Shown here piece by piece: positions 1 to 11,113 of a DNA stretch of 64,000 nt. The position numbers were made by a program, and so were the translations under genes. The stretch's first letter is position 1. Each line of letters opens with the position of its first letter. The stretch lies in assembly GCF_003573695.1 (NCBI RefSeq), contig NC_039362.1, forward strand, positions 13,784,063 to 13,848,062, in the 5' to 3' direction. The notes beneath the pieces are model-generated. The model did not search any database. It saw only the letters and a list, made by a program, of their open reading frames with translations, and was not told the DNA's origin. Source of the DNA: Papaver somniferum. Taxonomy: Eukaryota; Streptophyta; Magnoliopsida; Ranunculales; Papaveraceae.

Positions 1-459
1 CAGTTAAGAAATCTCTAGGTAACTGTAATGATAACAACCCTTATTGAAATTATAAGTACTTTCTAAATCTTTCTGAATCTTTCATTGCTATGTTTATTGT
101 GCATTTTGTGACTTACTTTAGTCCTAGGCTCCTAGCCTTATAGGAAATATATTTGATTACAATTAGTAAGAACCATCTTCAGTTAAAACCCAAACAAAAC
201 TAATCAGCAAAAACCATTTGAGCTTGTGAAAATTTTTAATCTGACAGGGCTGTAAACTGCATGTCAATATTTTCTGTAATTATAGTTTATACCATAATCA
301 TGAGAGGAGCAGCGAATACGCAGACTGAAAATACAGAGCAAATCCACGTCATGTCAATATTTTCTGTAAACTGCATGTCAATATTGTCAAAAGTTAGCAC
401 ACTCTTTTTGTTTCAAATTACCCACGTCTTGTATTTGTTTTACTTTATTCTAGTTCTCT
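1..459. other. Upstream sequence of the Harbinger element, no gene seen
   Basis: I see no supportable gene. A short word, CATGTCAATATT, occurs three times (near 260, 350 and 375), partly followed by TTCTGTAA, so there has been a small local duplication. If the transposon to the right is complete, its 5' inverted terminus should read as the reverse complement of its 3' end (CACCTTGTTTGTTTGC). I could not find that here, so the left end probably lies before base 1 or has been lost. Confidence 0.4.
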
Positions 460-1696
460 ATGGAGAAAAAGGAAGATGAGAAAGCAAATAAGATAACTTT
501 TAGGAGCGTCCCAGAATTTAGAGGGCTATTTTTTGAACAGTGTTTGGCACAAGCTACTGAGTATGGATTTTCTGGAACTTCAGTCTGCGTATGGATTTAT
601 ATCAGATATATAAGCATGTGAATGTAATGACATCTAGCTGTCCAGGTTAAGCCAGTTAAGACAACTTTTGGTCAACCTACGTGATCTGTTAATTTATGAT
701 TTTGCTACAGTTTGGTCGTGGAAAGCAATTATACCCGCTTGAGAGGTATTTTAGGACTTGGGTCAACAATGTCTTTCTTCACTATTTGCTCTTAGTTTCT
801 TTAGATTTTCTATTATATGTTCACCATTTTATGAAACAAGTTTCTATATATTATGTTCACCATATGTCTATACGGTAGTGTAGTAGCTGGATAGATGTAC
901 ACACAAGATCCTAAACTTCAAGAAAGAGAAAGAATGTTGAGCCCTTTAAGCTGGAATGCAGGATTGTTCACAAGATCATAATCATAATCTAACCTCAATA
1001 CAAAACCAAAAGTCCTTGTTAAATGTTTCCATAACCTTAATGAACCGTAATGTTCTGTTTGGTGCATCTAATTATAACTTTGATTGTATAAACAGCTGAA
1101 CATATTTATTAATTTTTACTTTCTAATTGATGCAGACAATCAAAAACGCTAGTAAATTCAAGAACAAGGGGCTGGAAGATGCAGAGAAGTTGCAGAATTT
1201 ATTTGATGGGAAATTCTCCACTTGAGCTAATAGAGATACGCCTGGAAGAGTGGAACCGCCTTGTTCAGCTGGAACTTCTATAACTGCAGGGGTTTCAAAT
1301 AATGGATCTGAATCTCGTACAAGTCATGGAAAAGAAAAAAATCATGAGGATGACAACGAGGTTGATTCTAGTCTCAATGCAAAGGGGAGTGGCAGAAAAA
1401 GGAAGAAGGAAATGGAGGAAGAATCAAGTGATCTATTAACTGAGAAAGTTTGTTCTATTGTAACATCGATGGAGACTCATCTTCAACATAAGAAACTTGC
1501 TCTAGAAAAGGATAGCGCAGCCGAATTCATGAAAGCTTTGGATAATTTACTTGAGACTGATTGCATCACAATGGATGAGTATTTGAGCATAACTCTAAAA
1601 GCTTCAGAGATGCCTGGTTGGCAGAAATTGTTTGTCAGTTTGAAAAGCGATGAGCGTCGTGTTGCTTTTGTACACAAACTTTTAAAAGAACGTTGA
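460..1696 (+). pseudogene. MYB/SANT-like Harbinger ORF1 protein, broken
   Basis: This is the DNA-binding partner of the Harbinger transposase, related to plant L10-interacting MYB-domain proteins. A first segment from ATG 460 reads ITFRSVPEFRGLFFEQC...GFSGTS, the start of the MYB/SANT-like domain. It then loses the expected helix region and stops by about 621. A second segment begins after a possible splice acceptor (CAG at 1133-1135) with KNASKFKNKGLEDAEKLQNL, the usual end of the domain. It continues as a low-complexity linker and a C-terminal helical domain ending ...FVHKLLKER at 1696. An in-frame TGA at 1223-1225 interrupts the second segment. The middle of the DNA-binding domain (the tryptophan-rich GLGWD...EWW part) is not found between 621 and 1135, so a deletion is likely as well as the nonsense change. 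Confidence 0.65.
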
Positions 1697-2447
1697 GAAA
1701 TCTTGAATACTCATCCACTGAGATGTTGAGAAATTAGGAAATAGTTAGAGATGTTAGGGTTTCAAAACATTCGTGTTTGTTACTTACGTACTCGATTTTT
1801 ATTTTATGTTGAATGTTGAATGAGTATTTATTGAAGTTAATGGATGATACAGTATTATTTGTGCTTAATGAGTGAATGTTGAATGAATGAATACGTATTT
1901 TCTTATTGGTTACATTGAATTGCTTGCTGGTTATTTTCTTATTTATGCTTTTAACCTTTTTCTTTCATTTCATTGCAGATTGAAAGGCTACAAGGAAGAG
2001 GGTTTAGAGAAGGGGAGAACTTAAATACAGGCAAGTACTCATTTTCTTATATAGGTTTGTGAATGAATAAATAATTATTTTTGAGTTGAAATATCGGATA
2101 CCTAAACCATCAAAGTATTGTTACATGAAAAACAGCCCCCTGTAAACTGGGAGTTGGTTGCTTGAGCTGGTTTGAATTTGTTTCATGATCACATTCACAT
2201 CATTGTTCAGCGTGATAAGACGTGTGGGTTATGACCTCATCCTGAGAGCTAAACCTGACCCCAAAATGTTTAGATGTGGATGATTTTGCATTAGCATATG
2301 AGATTATGACTTTGCATTAGCATATGAGATTATGACTTTCTTACCTCTAAATTCCAAGTCTAATTAACAGAACTCTTTCCATCTAAATCCCTACTAAATA
2401 TTGTATTGAAATTGATTTTCTTTCATCTACTTGGTCTTTTCAGGAAA
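1697..2447 (+). other. Spacer between ORF1 and transposase, possible leader exon
   Basis: No coding sequence is seen. A TTGCAG at about 1979, a purine-rich stretch to about 2031 and a TTTTCAG just before the transposase ATG would fit a short non-coding leader exon with flanking introns. A 24-26 bp word containing GCATTAGCATATGAGATTATG is directly duplicated near 2286-2338. The splice assignment is inference. Confidence 0.35.
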
Positions 2448-4228
2448 ATGAAAACGCTATTATCTCAACTAGTAGTTTTATGCTTGTTAGTGAAGAAACT
2501 TAAGAAGGCTAAACGGCGTGTACGCCCAAAGTACAAGAAGTCAATTTTAACGGGAAAGGCTTTCACCCAAGACCTGTTAGATGGAAATCCGAGGAATATG
2601 TACAACCTATTGAGAATGAGTAAGGTTCCTTTTACCCTATTATGCAATGAGTTCCGAGCCAAAGGACTTTTAGAGGATAGTAAATATATAGAAGTAGAGG
2701 AGAAGATGGCAATGTTCTTATATACAATTGGGCACAACTGTAGGAATCGTGTAATTTTGTATCACTTTCAACATTCGGGTGAAACGGTTAGTAAGTATTT
2801 TCATGAAGTGTTGGCTGCTATGAAGATTTGGTCTGCTGAAATTTTAGTTCCTCCGTCTAATGTATTTGACAAGCCAGCTATAACTAAAAGGCATAAACGT
2901 CTCAGAGAAGGTGCTTTTAAAGGTGCTGTTGGTGCATTGGATGGCACTCTAATTAGTGCGAGCATTCCAGTCGAGAAGCAAATACCGTATAGAGGAAGGG
3001 GAAGAGGAGAATGTACCCAAAACGTGCTTGCGATATGTGATTGGGATATGTACTTTTTGTATGTAGTGGTTGGATGGGAAGGCACTGCTCATGACTCGAG
3101 AGTGTTGACCGAGGCAGTGCGTGATCCATATTTCAAGTTTCCTTTACCTCCACCAGGTAATATCTCTATTTTAAGTCCCATTTTTCTGCATTGGGTTTGT
3201 TTTCTTTACTCAATTTTATTTAGATTCTTGTGCACTGCGTTCTTATATACCGAACTCTACTTAGGAATTAGGATATATATGCTCTACTCTGTTTTTGCTC
3301 GCCTAAACTTTCTGTCATGCTGGCGTCCTCGCGTCTCATGCCTTATGACTTGTCCTCAGTTAGCCCCACTTGCGCCAAAAGCTATATATACTGTATGTGA
3401 GATCTCCCGTATGAATCCAGCATTTGCTTCTTCATCTTCTTCTATTTTTCTCTTTTCTTTTTTTTAAAGTTTTTGACGGTCCCTCGTGTTAATCACTGTA
3501 GTAACTTATGGTCATCAGTAGGTTCTTAGTTTACACCTAATTATTTTATTAAGGTAACATATTAAAGCGTGAGACAGTAGTCATAGTAGTGATTAGCTCT
3601 GTGCCTACCCTCCTTAATAGCAGAGAGGCGCCCGGTTTCTTTGTCAGATGAGGATGTGATTAGAGTTTGGACTAGCATATATGTTACATCTTGCTGCAGT
3701 TTCATCAGCATGACTTCATAATGTTTTTGTTGAAAATTTGCAGACAAATACTATCTATGTGATGCTGCGTACTCTCATACACAAGGGTTTATGTGTCCGT
3801 ATCGCAACATAAGGTATTGGATAGGTGATTACCGAAGAGTTCCTCCAACGGCAAAAGAGGAGAAGTTTAATCAAGCCCATGCTCGATTGAGGAATGTGAT
3901 TGAGAGAGCATTCGGGGTATTGAAAGTAAGATTTCCCGTCTTAAGTAAAATGCCTTCTTACTCATTTGAGACTCAAAGAGATATCGTTATTGCTTGCATG
4001 TCAATACATAACTTTCTACGTCGTAATGCATTGGATGATTGGCTATTTAAAGAATATGAGAATGAGACATTTGATATGAATGAGACACAGGTGGAAGTCG
4101 AAGTGGAAGCGGAAACGGAAGAAAATGCACCTCGTCTATTTGGACGACAAGAACAGATATATATGAACAACTTACGTGATGAGATAGCTAGTCTCCTTTC
4201 GATTTTGTTTCTTCTTTTATGTTTGTAG
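2448..4228 (+). CDS. Harbinger (HARBI1-like) DDE transposase, two exons
   Basis: This is the nuclear cut-and-paste transposase of a PIF/Harbinger element (DDE_Tnp_4 type). The model is exon 1 2448-3156, intron 3157-3743 (GT...AG, about 590 bp), exon 2 3744-4228. The join keeps frame and gives 397 aa, within the family's usual length. A basic N-terminus (KKLKKAKRRVRPKYKK) is followed by the catalytic domain. The three acidic residues are visible: D165 in GALDGT, D243 in YYLCDAAY and E290 in RNVIERAFGVLK. The typical YRGRGR, GWEGTAHDSRVL and IHNFLRR blocks are present. No stop or frameshift interrupts it. The C-terminus has an acidic EVEVEAETEE run. The start is the first ATG after a plausible splice acceptor; upstream in-frame codons belong to the putative intron. 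It may still be expressible, or could be a domesticated copy. Confidence 0.85.
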
Positions 4229-4400
4229 GACTTTAATCTTTAGATTTTATTGTTTTATGATGTTTAATATGTTTAATTCCATCAAAAAAGGGAAGTTGTT
4301 TAGACTGGAATGAAACAATTTGTGATGTTTCAGTAGTGATAAATGTTATGGTTTGAAATGTGCACAAGGGCATTTTCTGTCCAAAAAAATCCAGTCAGCT

Positions 4401-4544
4401 GAGTCAGGTCTGACTCACAAAACAAACATATTTTCTGACTCAGACCTTAGTGAGTCAGATCCAGATGAGTCAGGTAATTTCACTCAGATCCAGACGACTC
4501 AGATCCAGATGACTCAGATGAGTCAGCTGCAAACAAACAAGGTG
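4401..4544. repeat. Harbinger subterminal repeats and right terminus
   Basis: About eight copies of GAGTCA or its complement TGACTC (most in the form CAGATGAGTCAG or CTGACTCAG) are packed on both strands within 130 bp. They end in the terminal sequence GCAAACAAACAAGGTG and a TAA at 4545-4547. Clustered subterminal motifs next to the terminal inverted repeat are a usual place for transposase or MYB-partner binding in this superfamily; that role is inferred here. Confidence 0.6.
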
Positions 4545-4596
4545 TAAGTCTCTAAATTTCTAACCTGGAAACCAGTTTTCATGGTAGAGCAGTGCT

Positions 4597-4618
4597 GTCC
4601 CGCGCAGCTGCGCGGGAC
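4597..4618. repeat. Perfect 22-bp GC-rich palindrome
   Basis: GTCCCGCGCAG is followed at once by its exact reverse complement, in a strongly AT-rich surrounding. It could be the 3' hairpin of a Helitron, which is typically of the CCCGCGC...GCGCGGG kind. The expected CTRR end about 10 bases after the hairpin is not clear on either strand, so that assignment stays open. Nothing else is supportable in 4548-4967. Confidence 0.6.
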
Positions 4619-4967
4619 TGCTTATTAAGCGTTAGATCATCTAAACAACCGTTGGATTAACACCAGTTAAGCTTATTTTTGTATATTACAGCTGGCATGT
4701 TATTGTTATTAGAAGTAGGTCCTTTTGATTGTTTTAGGAAGATTTTATCCTAATGGTATATCATCATTTTGACTTTCATTTTATAATATCCTCTCCCCGT
4801 GTAATATGTTCGTCATTACTCTTTGATATTAGCGTTTTTTAATCCGTACTATTTCATATTATAGCAAAAGGAAACGGAGGCCATACTCAGTCCAACCATT
4901 TTCTTTCCAGTACCCAGAGGCAATTGCATTAACTGTTCCTTGATGTACTGTCCATTTTGGATACAAA

Positions 4968-5451
4968 ATAGGTCCACATCAAGGTAGTCAATTTCGGATT
5001 TCGGATTGTCTCGGTCGACACCGAGATACTGGTACAACTTTGTCTCGGGGAAATTCCGTTTTAAAATCTCGGTTAAATTTCGGTTTCATATTTTATATCC
5101 TCGTATCGATAATCACTTAAAAGAAACATAGTATTAGTAAATCTGGTTGTTCACCTTCCTCATCATCAACACCAAATAATAATTTTAGCTCAAGAAATTC
5201 AAACACAACAACAAGCAATAATACTAGTGAGTGAATTAATCTTTTTAATTTTTGTACGTGAGATTAGTCCACTCAATTTAAAAAGAAAAAAAAAATCCGG
5301 TCAAGACAAATCAATTCCAACCGAAAAACGCGTTTCCGGCCGAAATGTTCGCAAAGATTTCGTCCGACCAAAATTAACAAAATCGTGTCTTCTTGGACCG
5401 AAATCCGAAATTTCGGCCGAAATGACCGAAATCGACTACATAGGTCCACAT
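4968..5451. mobile_element. MITE with 12-bp target duplication, possibly Mutator-type
   Basis: The direct repeat ATAGGTCCACAT occurs at 4968-4979 and 5440-5451. The 460 bp between them begin CAAGGTAGTCAATTTCGG and end CCGAAATCGACTAC, so the ends are inverted (GTAGTCnATTTCGG). Inside are many TTTCGG/CCGAAA words in both orientations. A long duplication of about 9-12 bp suggests a Mutator-like non-autonomous element. It has no coding capacity. Confidence 0.55.
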
Positions 5452-5737
5452 TGACTGAGAAAATGATAATGTAGCAGTAGATGGTTTACCTCCTCCAAAG
5501 CATTTAAACACAAACAACATTGAGTTTCTGTGATATTGCATGCATCCTCTCTTTAAAGATATGTTTATTGTGGGGATAAATTTTGCATACCACACAAGAA
5601 AAAACTAATGTTTTGGTAGGAACGCATTTCCGTCGAACATAATTGTAATATGTTGTACTTGCTTTTGCACTTGTCTTCATCCTCCATTCATTGCCATCCT
5701 TTTTGGTATACTTTGTGTTGGATATGCAGCTAAAAAC

Positions 5738-5875
5738 TATTAGACCGCCCAAAAAAACCTCCAAGAACCATCCTTTTTTTACAGGTGGGACCCGTCCTCA
5801 TTGAGAGGGCGGTTTTTACACGATTTTTTTGGACAGGGCGGCTTTTACACGGTTTTATTTTTGGCGGTCCATATA
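5738..5875. mobile_element. Short MITE-like inverted repeat
   Basis: The segment starts CTATTAGACCGCCCAAAAAA and ends TTTTTGGCGGTCCATATAG, an imperfect inverted repeat of about 20 bp, with a second internal GGGCGGTTTTTACACGATTT / GGGCGGCTTTTACACGGTTT direct repeat. There is no coding sequence and no clear target duplication, so the class is not assigned. Confidence 0.35.
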
Positions 5876-5884
5876 GAACCATTG

Positions 5885-6480
5885 ATATGCAGGAATATCT
5901 TCACTTGTGGATCTCATGGAGAGTTGGATCTCCTGGATAGTTTAGAAAATTTATGAATTTTATCACTTCCTCACTGCTTAGTTGCTCCTTTAATTGAATT
6001 TGCTAGTTCCCATCTTGTATTAAATTTGTTGCCTTAACATCTTTTCAGCTGCCGATCTAAAGGATAATGTAGCCGAGTCCCACCATTTATCCTTCCAAAA
6101 GTTTACAACCTCGTCATTTGTAATCTTGATTGAGAAGTTCATCTGCAGCAACATATGTTCTTTCTGAATGGACTTTCATTACCATTTTCCATGTTGTTTA
6201 TTATATTATTTTGCGCACAGATCTTCCACGCCTGATTTTGTTTTTAACTGCACAACTTTCCTCCATAGTGCATTCTTCTCTATTGAGTATCTTCATCCCT
6301 ATTTAGTTAGTAAATCTTTGTCTGTCGCTCAAAGATTCTTCGTACCAATTCCACCGAGCTCCTTTGACTTACTAAGTTTCTCCCAAGCTACCCAATAAAT
6401 ATTCTTCTTCTCAGTGGATGCACTCACAAATAATCTCTCATGATGTTAGTAATCCTCTTATCGATTGCTACTGAAGATGT
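5885..6480 (-). pseudogene. LINE reverse-transcriptase C-terminal remnant (distal part)
   Basis: On the minus strand, conceptual translation gives WVAWEKLSKSKELGGIGTKN followed by DKDLLTK, NALWRKVVQLK and then EVVNFWKDKWWDSATL. These match the region after the reverse-transcriptase domain of plant L1-type non-LTR elements (the zf-RVT area with GGLGI, LWR and FWxDxW signatures). Several stops and frame changes interrupt it. The upstream part of the same gene lies beyond the Copia insertion, at 11766-11960. No LINE poly(A) tail or endonuclease part was recognised. Confidence 0.6.
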
Positions 6481-6894
6481 TGTTGGAAGGATGGTCAAGG
6501 ACTAGATTAGGAAATCTAGTTGGTTTGGGAAACCAATTACTAGTGTCCTAAGTATAGCAACTTAAGAGGTTTGTCTCTTAGAGTTAAGTTAGGAAATCCT
6601 ATACTTGTAGGAAAGTAATCCATATTAAGGAATGTGTCCAGCCCTATTTCTATGTATAAATAACCATAGAGAGAACTAGAGAAAACACCAGAATTAAGTA
6701 AAAAGTGCTCTTCTTCTCTGCTTAGGCTTGGTATATTCCAACCTATACGGTGATATATAAAATTGCTTATTCCTTCCCGAGGATTCAACCTCGTTAAATA
6801 CTTGTTCTTCTTGTGTGTGTGATTGTGTTCTTGGCGATATTGAGATATCGCGAAGTAGTGCAAACCTAACGCTTCCGCAGGCTTTGGCGCAACA
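6481..6894 (+). repeat. Copia-1 5' LTR with TATA box
   Basis: The LTR begins TGTTGGAAGGATGG and ends GGCTTTGGCGCAACA, 414 bp. A TATA box TATAAATA lies at 6655-6662 and matches one in the 3' LTR, which marks the U3/R promoter region. Confidence 0.9.
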
Positions 6895-6896
6895 AT

Positions 6897-6908
6897 TGGT
6901 ATCAGAGC
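6897..6908 (+). other. Copia-1 primer binding site
   Basis: TGGTATCAGAGC starts two bases after the 5' LTR and is complementary to the 3' end of initiator methionine tRNA, the standard minus-strand primer of plant Copia elements. Confidence 0.9.
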
Positions 6909-7033
6909 AAGGAGACGCTCTTGGATACGGGTACTCAGATTGAAGTTGAAGTGAAGGTATTGTTCTGAAGATTTCTTGAGGTAATACTAATATCAAAGGT
7001 TCTGTTTTTATCTATTTTGGTTGTTTAAGAAAA

Positions 7034-7891
7034 ATGGTTGACGGGGATAAACCAGTTGATCCGAAAGATCCTTTAGAAGAACATTCGGAGTCCACAAGTA
7101 AAGATAAATGATCAAAAGAAGAAATACTTCATTCACATAGATCACAACTCAAGGTAGAAAAGTTTACAGGAACCAATAACTTTGGTTTATGGAGAACGAA
7201 CGTAATGGATGCTCTTGTTCATCTTAACCTAGAAGAAGCTCTAGAAGATCAACCAGTTGAGATGTCTGATAAGCAGTGGAACAAGATGAATATATTATGT
7301 CTTTCTTCGATACGAGGGTGTTTAGCAACTGCAGTAAGAGTTAATTATCAGCACGAGACTTCAGCTAAGGATCTCTGGGAAAAACTAGAGAAATAATACC
7401 TTGTGAAGAACGTGGCCAATATGATACATCTTAAAAGGAATTTGTATCGCTATAACATGAAGAAAGGTGCAACCTTAACTGAGCACCTAGATTCATGTAA
7501 TAAACTTCTTGTTGAGTTGGTTAACTACGATGAGAAGATCAACGACGAGGAACAAGCTTTGTGTCTGATAAATTCTTTTCCTGAAAAGTATGAACCCGTG
7601 ATTAAAGCATTAATGCACGGCAAGGATAAGATGACATACGCTGAGGTCACTACAGCATTGCGTAGTTAGGAGTTTAGGAATATGGATCGTGAAGACCTTG
7701 CAAGTGAAGCTAATAATGACTTGCTTCTTGTAAGAGGTCGTTCAACAGACAGGAGAAAGAAGAATGGTGGTTATGGTAAAGGTAGAGGGCGTTCTAAGAG
7801 TAGAACACGTCTGCGTAAATATGAGTGTGCTTGGTGCCATGATTTAGGTCATTGGGCTAAGGATTGTACCAAGCGTATGGAAAGAGAATGA
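7034..7891 (+). pseudogene. Copia-1 gag
   Basis: From ATG 7034 the frame gives the nucleocapsid precursor: the region LKVEKFTGTNNFGLWRTNVM, then the LWEKLEK and LTEHLDSCNKLL blocks of the retrotransposon gag domain. A basic RGRGRSKSRTR stretch precedes a CCHC zinc knuckle (CAWCHDLGHWAKDC, 7826-7867) that binds RNA. All pieces are in the same frame but are separated by stops at 7109, 7394, 7667 and 7889, so no full gag can be made. The frame continues into protease without a separate start, as expected for a single Copia polyprotein. Confidence 0.85.
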
Positions 7892-9379
7892 GATAATAGT
7901 AATACCGAGGTAAACATTGCTAAAGGTAATGAAGAATCAGATGATGCTTCTGATTTCTCGCTGACCGTGACACCATCAGCTTGTACTATTACATATAGTA
8001 CATGGGTATTAGATACTGGGGAAACATATCATATATATCCATATCGGGACTGGTTATCAAGTTTTGAAGAGCTTGATGGAGAAGTATGTATGGGAATCAA
8101 TCATACCTGCAGAGTGATTAGAATTGGTAGTGTTCGTATCAAGATGCGTGATGGTATGGTTAGAGAGCTGAAGGAGGTAAGATTTGTACCTGCCATGATT
8201 TGATTTCACTTAGAACTTTAGAAGCTAAGGGCTATAAGATAGTCGCTGAAATGGTGTTCTAAAGGTAATCTCTGGATCGTTGGTAATCATGAAGGGCACA
8301 CATCATCATAACTTGTATTACTTGATTGGGAGTACAACAACAGGGGACGTGTCAATTTCTGAACACATCAAGAGTGCAACTACTGAGAAGATGATACTAT
8401 GGCGCATGATACTTGCACATCCAGGTGAGAAGTCGTTGCATAGGTTGATTCAACAAGACTTGTTAAAAGGTGCTATTGCCTGCAAGTTAGCATTTTGTGA
8501 ACATTGTGTTAAGGGAAAGAAAACAAGAACAAGCTTTGGCACAACTATCCACATACTAGTGGAGTTCTTGACTATGTTCACTCAGATGTTTTGGGTCCTT
8601 CCAAGAATGCATCATTGGGAGGGAAACATTGGTTTGTGTCGTTCATTAATGATTATTCTAGGAGCGTATGGGTGTACACCATGAGGCATAAGGATGAATT
8701 CCTAAAAATCTTTATGAGGTGGAAAAAGGCAACTGAGACTCAAACTGGCAGAAAGATCAAAGTACTACGTTCGGACAATGGTGGAGAGTACAAGAATGAT
8801 CCGTTCTTGCAAGTATGTCAGGATGAGGGGATAAAGAGGCACTTCACAGTTAAGAAGACAGCGCAACAGAATGGGGTAGCTGAACGCATGAATCGTACTT
8901 TGCTGGAGAAGGTACGATGTATGTTATTTAATGCTGGATTAGGTAACGCGTTTTGGGCTGAGGCAGTTACGTATGCGTGCTTCCTCATTAATAGGCTGCC
9001 ATTAGCTGCATTAGAAGGTAAAACTCCTATGGAGAAGTGGTTTGGTAAACCAGCTTATGATTATGACTCAATTCATATCTTTGGTTGTCCTGCGTGGTAT
9101 CATGTTAGTGAAAACAAGCTTGATAGTCGTGTTGTAAAAGGAATTTTTGTGGGTATGAAGAGTGGAGTAAAAGGGTTCAAGATTTGGAATTCAGTTGAGA
9201 AGAAGATAGTCATGAGTAGAGATGTTACATTTGATGATATGTCTATGGTAAAGTCTTGGGGTTCTCGACATGTGGAGAACAAAAGCACCAGTACTAATGA
9301 GCCTTTGCAGCAGGTGGAGATTGATGCAACTCTACCAATTCCAGTTAAGTATGTCTCTGTTCAGAATACTTCTGAATAG
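7892..9379 (+). pseudogene. Copia-1 protease and integrase
   Basis: A DTG aspartic-protease triad sits at 8012-8020 in WVLDTGETYH. The frame closes at 8203 and the pre-integrase zinc-binding part (HPGEKSLHRL...CEHCVKGK) is read in another frame from 8280. The integrase core returns to the first frame by about 8570. Its acidic residues are seen in HSDVLGP, RSDNGGEY and NGVAERMN, in the expected order. The later block GVKGFKIWNSVEKKIVMSRD is typical of the region after the core. Two frame changes (between 8203 and 8280, and between about 8530 and 8570) and the stop at 9377 break the polyprotein. Confidence 0.85.
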
Positions 9380-11113
9380 ATTGGGTCTGCGAGAGAGGTA
9401 ACTACTGAAGTTCCAAATGATAGTGACACTATTGAGGAAGAGGAACAAGAGTCAGTAGAAGATACAGAAGCTACGATCACGGAGATCATAGCAACCAGCA
9501 AACCGAGAAGATCAACCAGGAAGCCTGGTTGGATGAATGATTACATTGCTTATGCATTAACAGTTGTTGAAGATGATACTCCTACTTCCTATTTGGAAGT
9601 TGTACGTAGTGCAGAGTGTAAAGAATGGGAAGGTGCAATGCAGGACGAGATGGAGTCTCTTTACAAGATTGGCACATGGATTCTTATGAAGCTTCTGAAC
9701 GGTAAAAAGGTCATAGGGTGCAAGTGGGTATATGCTAAGAAATAAGGATCTTCGGTGAATCAAGTACACTACAAAGCAAGGTTAGTTTCAAAAGGTTATG
9801 CCCAAAGAGAAGGGATTGACTACAATGAGGTGTTATCTCCGGTGGTAAAACACTCATCAATCCGTATTTTGTTGGCCTTGGTAGCACAACATGATTTATA
9901 CCTAGTTCAGCTAGATGTTAAGACATCATTCTTACATGGTGATCTAGAAGAGGAGATATATATGACTCAGCCGAGTGGGTTTAAGGTTGCTATAAAAGAA
10001 GATTGTGTATGTAAACTGAAGAGATTGTTGTACGGGCTGAAGCAGTCTCCAAGACAATAGTACGAGCCATTTGACCAATTTATGATAGGCCAAACATACA
10101 CAAGAAGTCACTATGACCATTGTGTATACTTTAAGAAGCTACATGATGGGTCTTTCATATATTTTCTCTTGTATGTCGATGATATACTGATAGCATAAAA
10201 TAATAAGAAAGATATTGATAATCTGAAGCACAAGTTGTCATCTGAGTTTGTGATGAAAGGTCTGGGAGAAGCTAAGAAGATTCTTGGTATGGAGATTCAA
10301 CGTAATAGAGAGAAGGGTAAGGTTTGTTTGTCTCAAAAGGCATATTTGAAGAAATTGTTACAGAAGTTTGGTATCTACGAAGGAACTAAATATGTAAGTA
10401 CTCCCCTTGCTGCTCATTTTAAGTTGAATGCACGTATGTCTCCCATTACTGAAGAAGAGCGAAAGTATATGGCCCAAGTCCCATATGATGAGGTTGTTGG
10501 TAGCTTGATGTATACGATGGTATGTACAAGGCCGTACATTTCATATGATGTTAGTATGGTCAGCCGTTATATGCATTGTCCTGGTAAGGAACATTGGCAA
10601 GCTGTGAAATGGATTTTGAGGTATCTTTACGGTATGGTTGATGTTGGCTTGGAGTTTGTGAAGGATAGAAGTAACAATCAGTTGTGTGTTGGATATGTGG
10701 ATTCTGACTATGCTGGTGATTTGGACAAGAGACGTTCAACTACAGGGTATGTATTTACTGTAGCATGGGCACCAGTAAGTTGGAGATCAATCTTGAAATC
10801 TACTGTGGTGCTTTCAACTACGGAGGCGGAGTATATGGCAGTGACGGAGGCATTTAAGAAGGCTATATGGTTACAAGGTTTTCTAGATGACTTAGGAGTT
10901 GTGCAAGACCAACTGCCTGTGCATTGTGATAGTCTAAGTGCAATTTATTTGGCTAAGAATCAAGTGCATCATGCTAGGACCAAACATATAGACGTACGAT
11001 TTCACTTTGTGAGAGAGATTCTTGAAAAAGAAGATATTCTACTTGTGAAGATAGATACCAAAGACAATCCAGCTGATATGTTGACTAAAGTAGTATCTGG
11101 GATCAAGTTTTGA
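9380..11113 (+). pseudogene. Copia-1 reverse transcriptase and RNase H
   Basis: RT_2-type Copia reverse transcriptase: EWEGAMQDEMESL, GCKWVYAKK, KARLVSKGYAQREGIDY, LDVKTSFLHGDLEEEIYM and the catalytic YVDD at 10172-10183. The RNase H domain follows with GYVDSDYAGDLDKRRSTTG and LSTTEAEYMA, then HIDVRFHFVRE and NPADMLTK at the C-terminus. The frame is constant but stops occur at about 9743, 10058 and 10196 (immediately after the YVDD strand). The last third (10235-11113) is uninterrupted. A 3' untranslated stretch of about 235 bp leads to the purine tract and 3' LTR. Confidence 0.9.

Larger units (their letters stand above)
460..4544 (+). mobile_element. PIF/Harbinger DNA transposon, left end not identified
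   Basis: Two genes in the same orientation identify the superfamily: a MYB/SANT-like protein (broken here) and a DDE transposase with an intron. The right end fits a terminal inverted repeat ending ...CAAACAAACAAGGTG, followed by TAA, the 3-bp target typical of PIF/Harbinger. Just inside it are clustered GAGTCA/TGACTC motifs. No matching left terminus is visible, so the start given is the first codon of the MYB-like fragment, not the transposon edge. Plant Harbinger elements need both proteins to move, so with the partner damaged this copy is probably immobile unless helped in trans. Confidence 0.75.

Noticed and set aside
261..479. 72-aa frame at the left edge
   Set aside because: It consists largely of a short repeated word and hydrophobic residues and overlaps the MYB-like start in another frame.
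6897..6908. Possible tRNA genes at the TGGTATCAGAGC sites (also 26105 and 63402)
   Set aside because: Only 12-18 bases match the tRNA 3' end and they abut LTRs, so they are primer binding sites.
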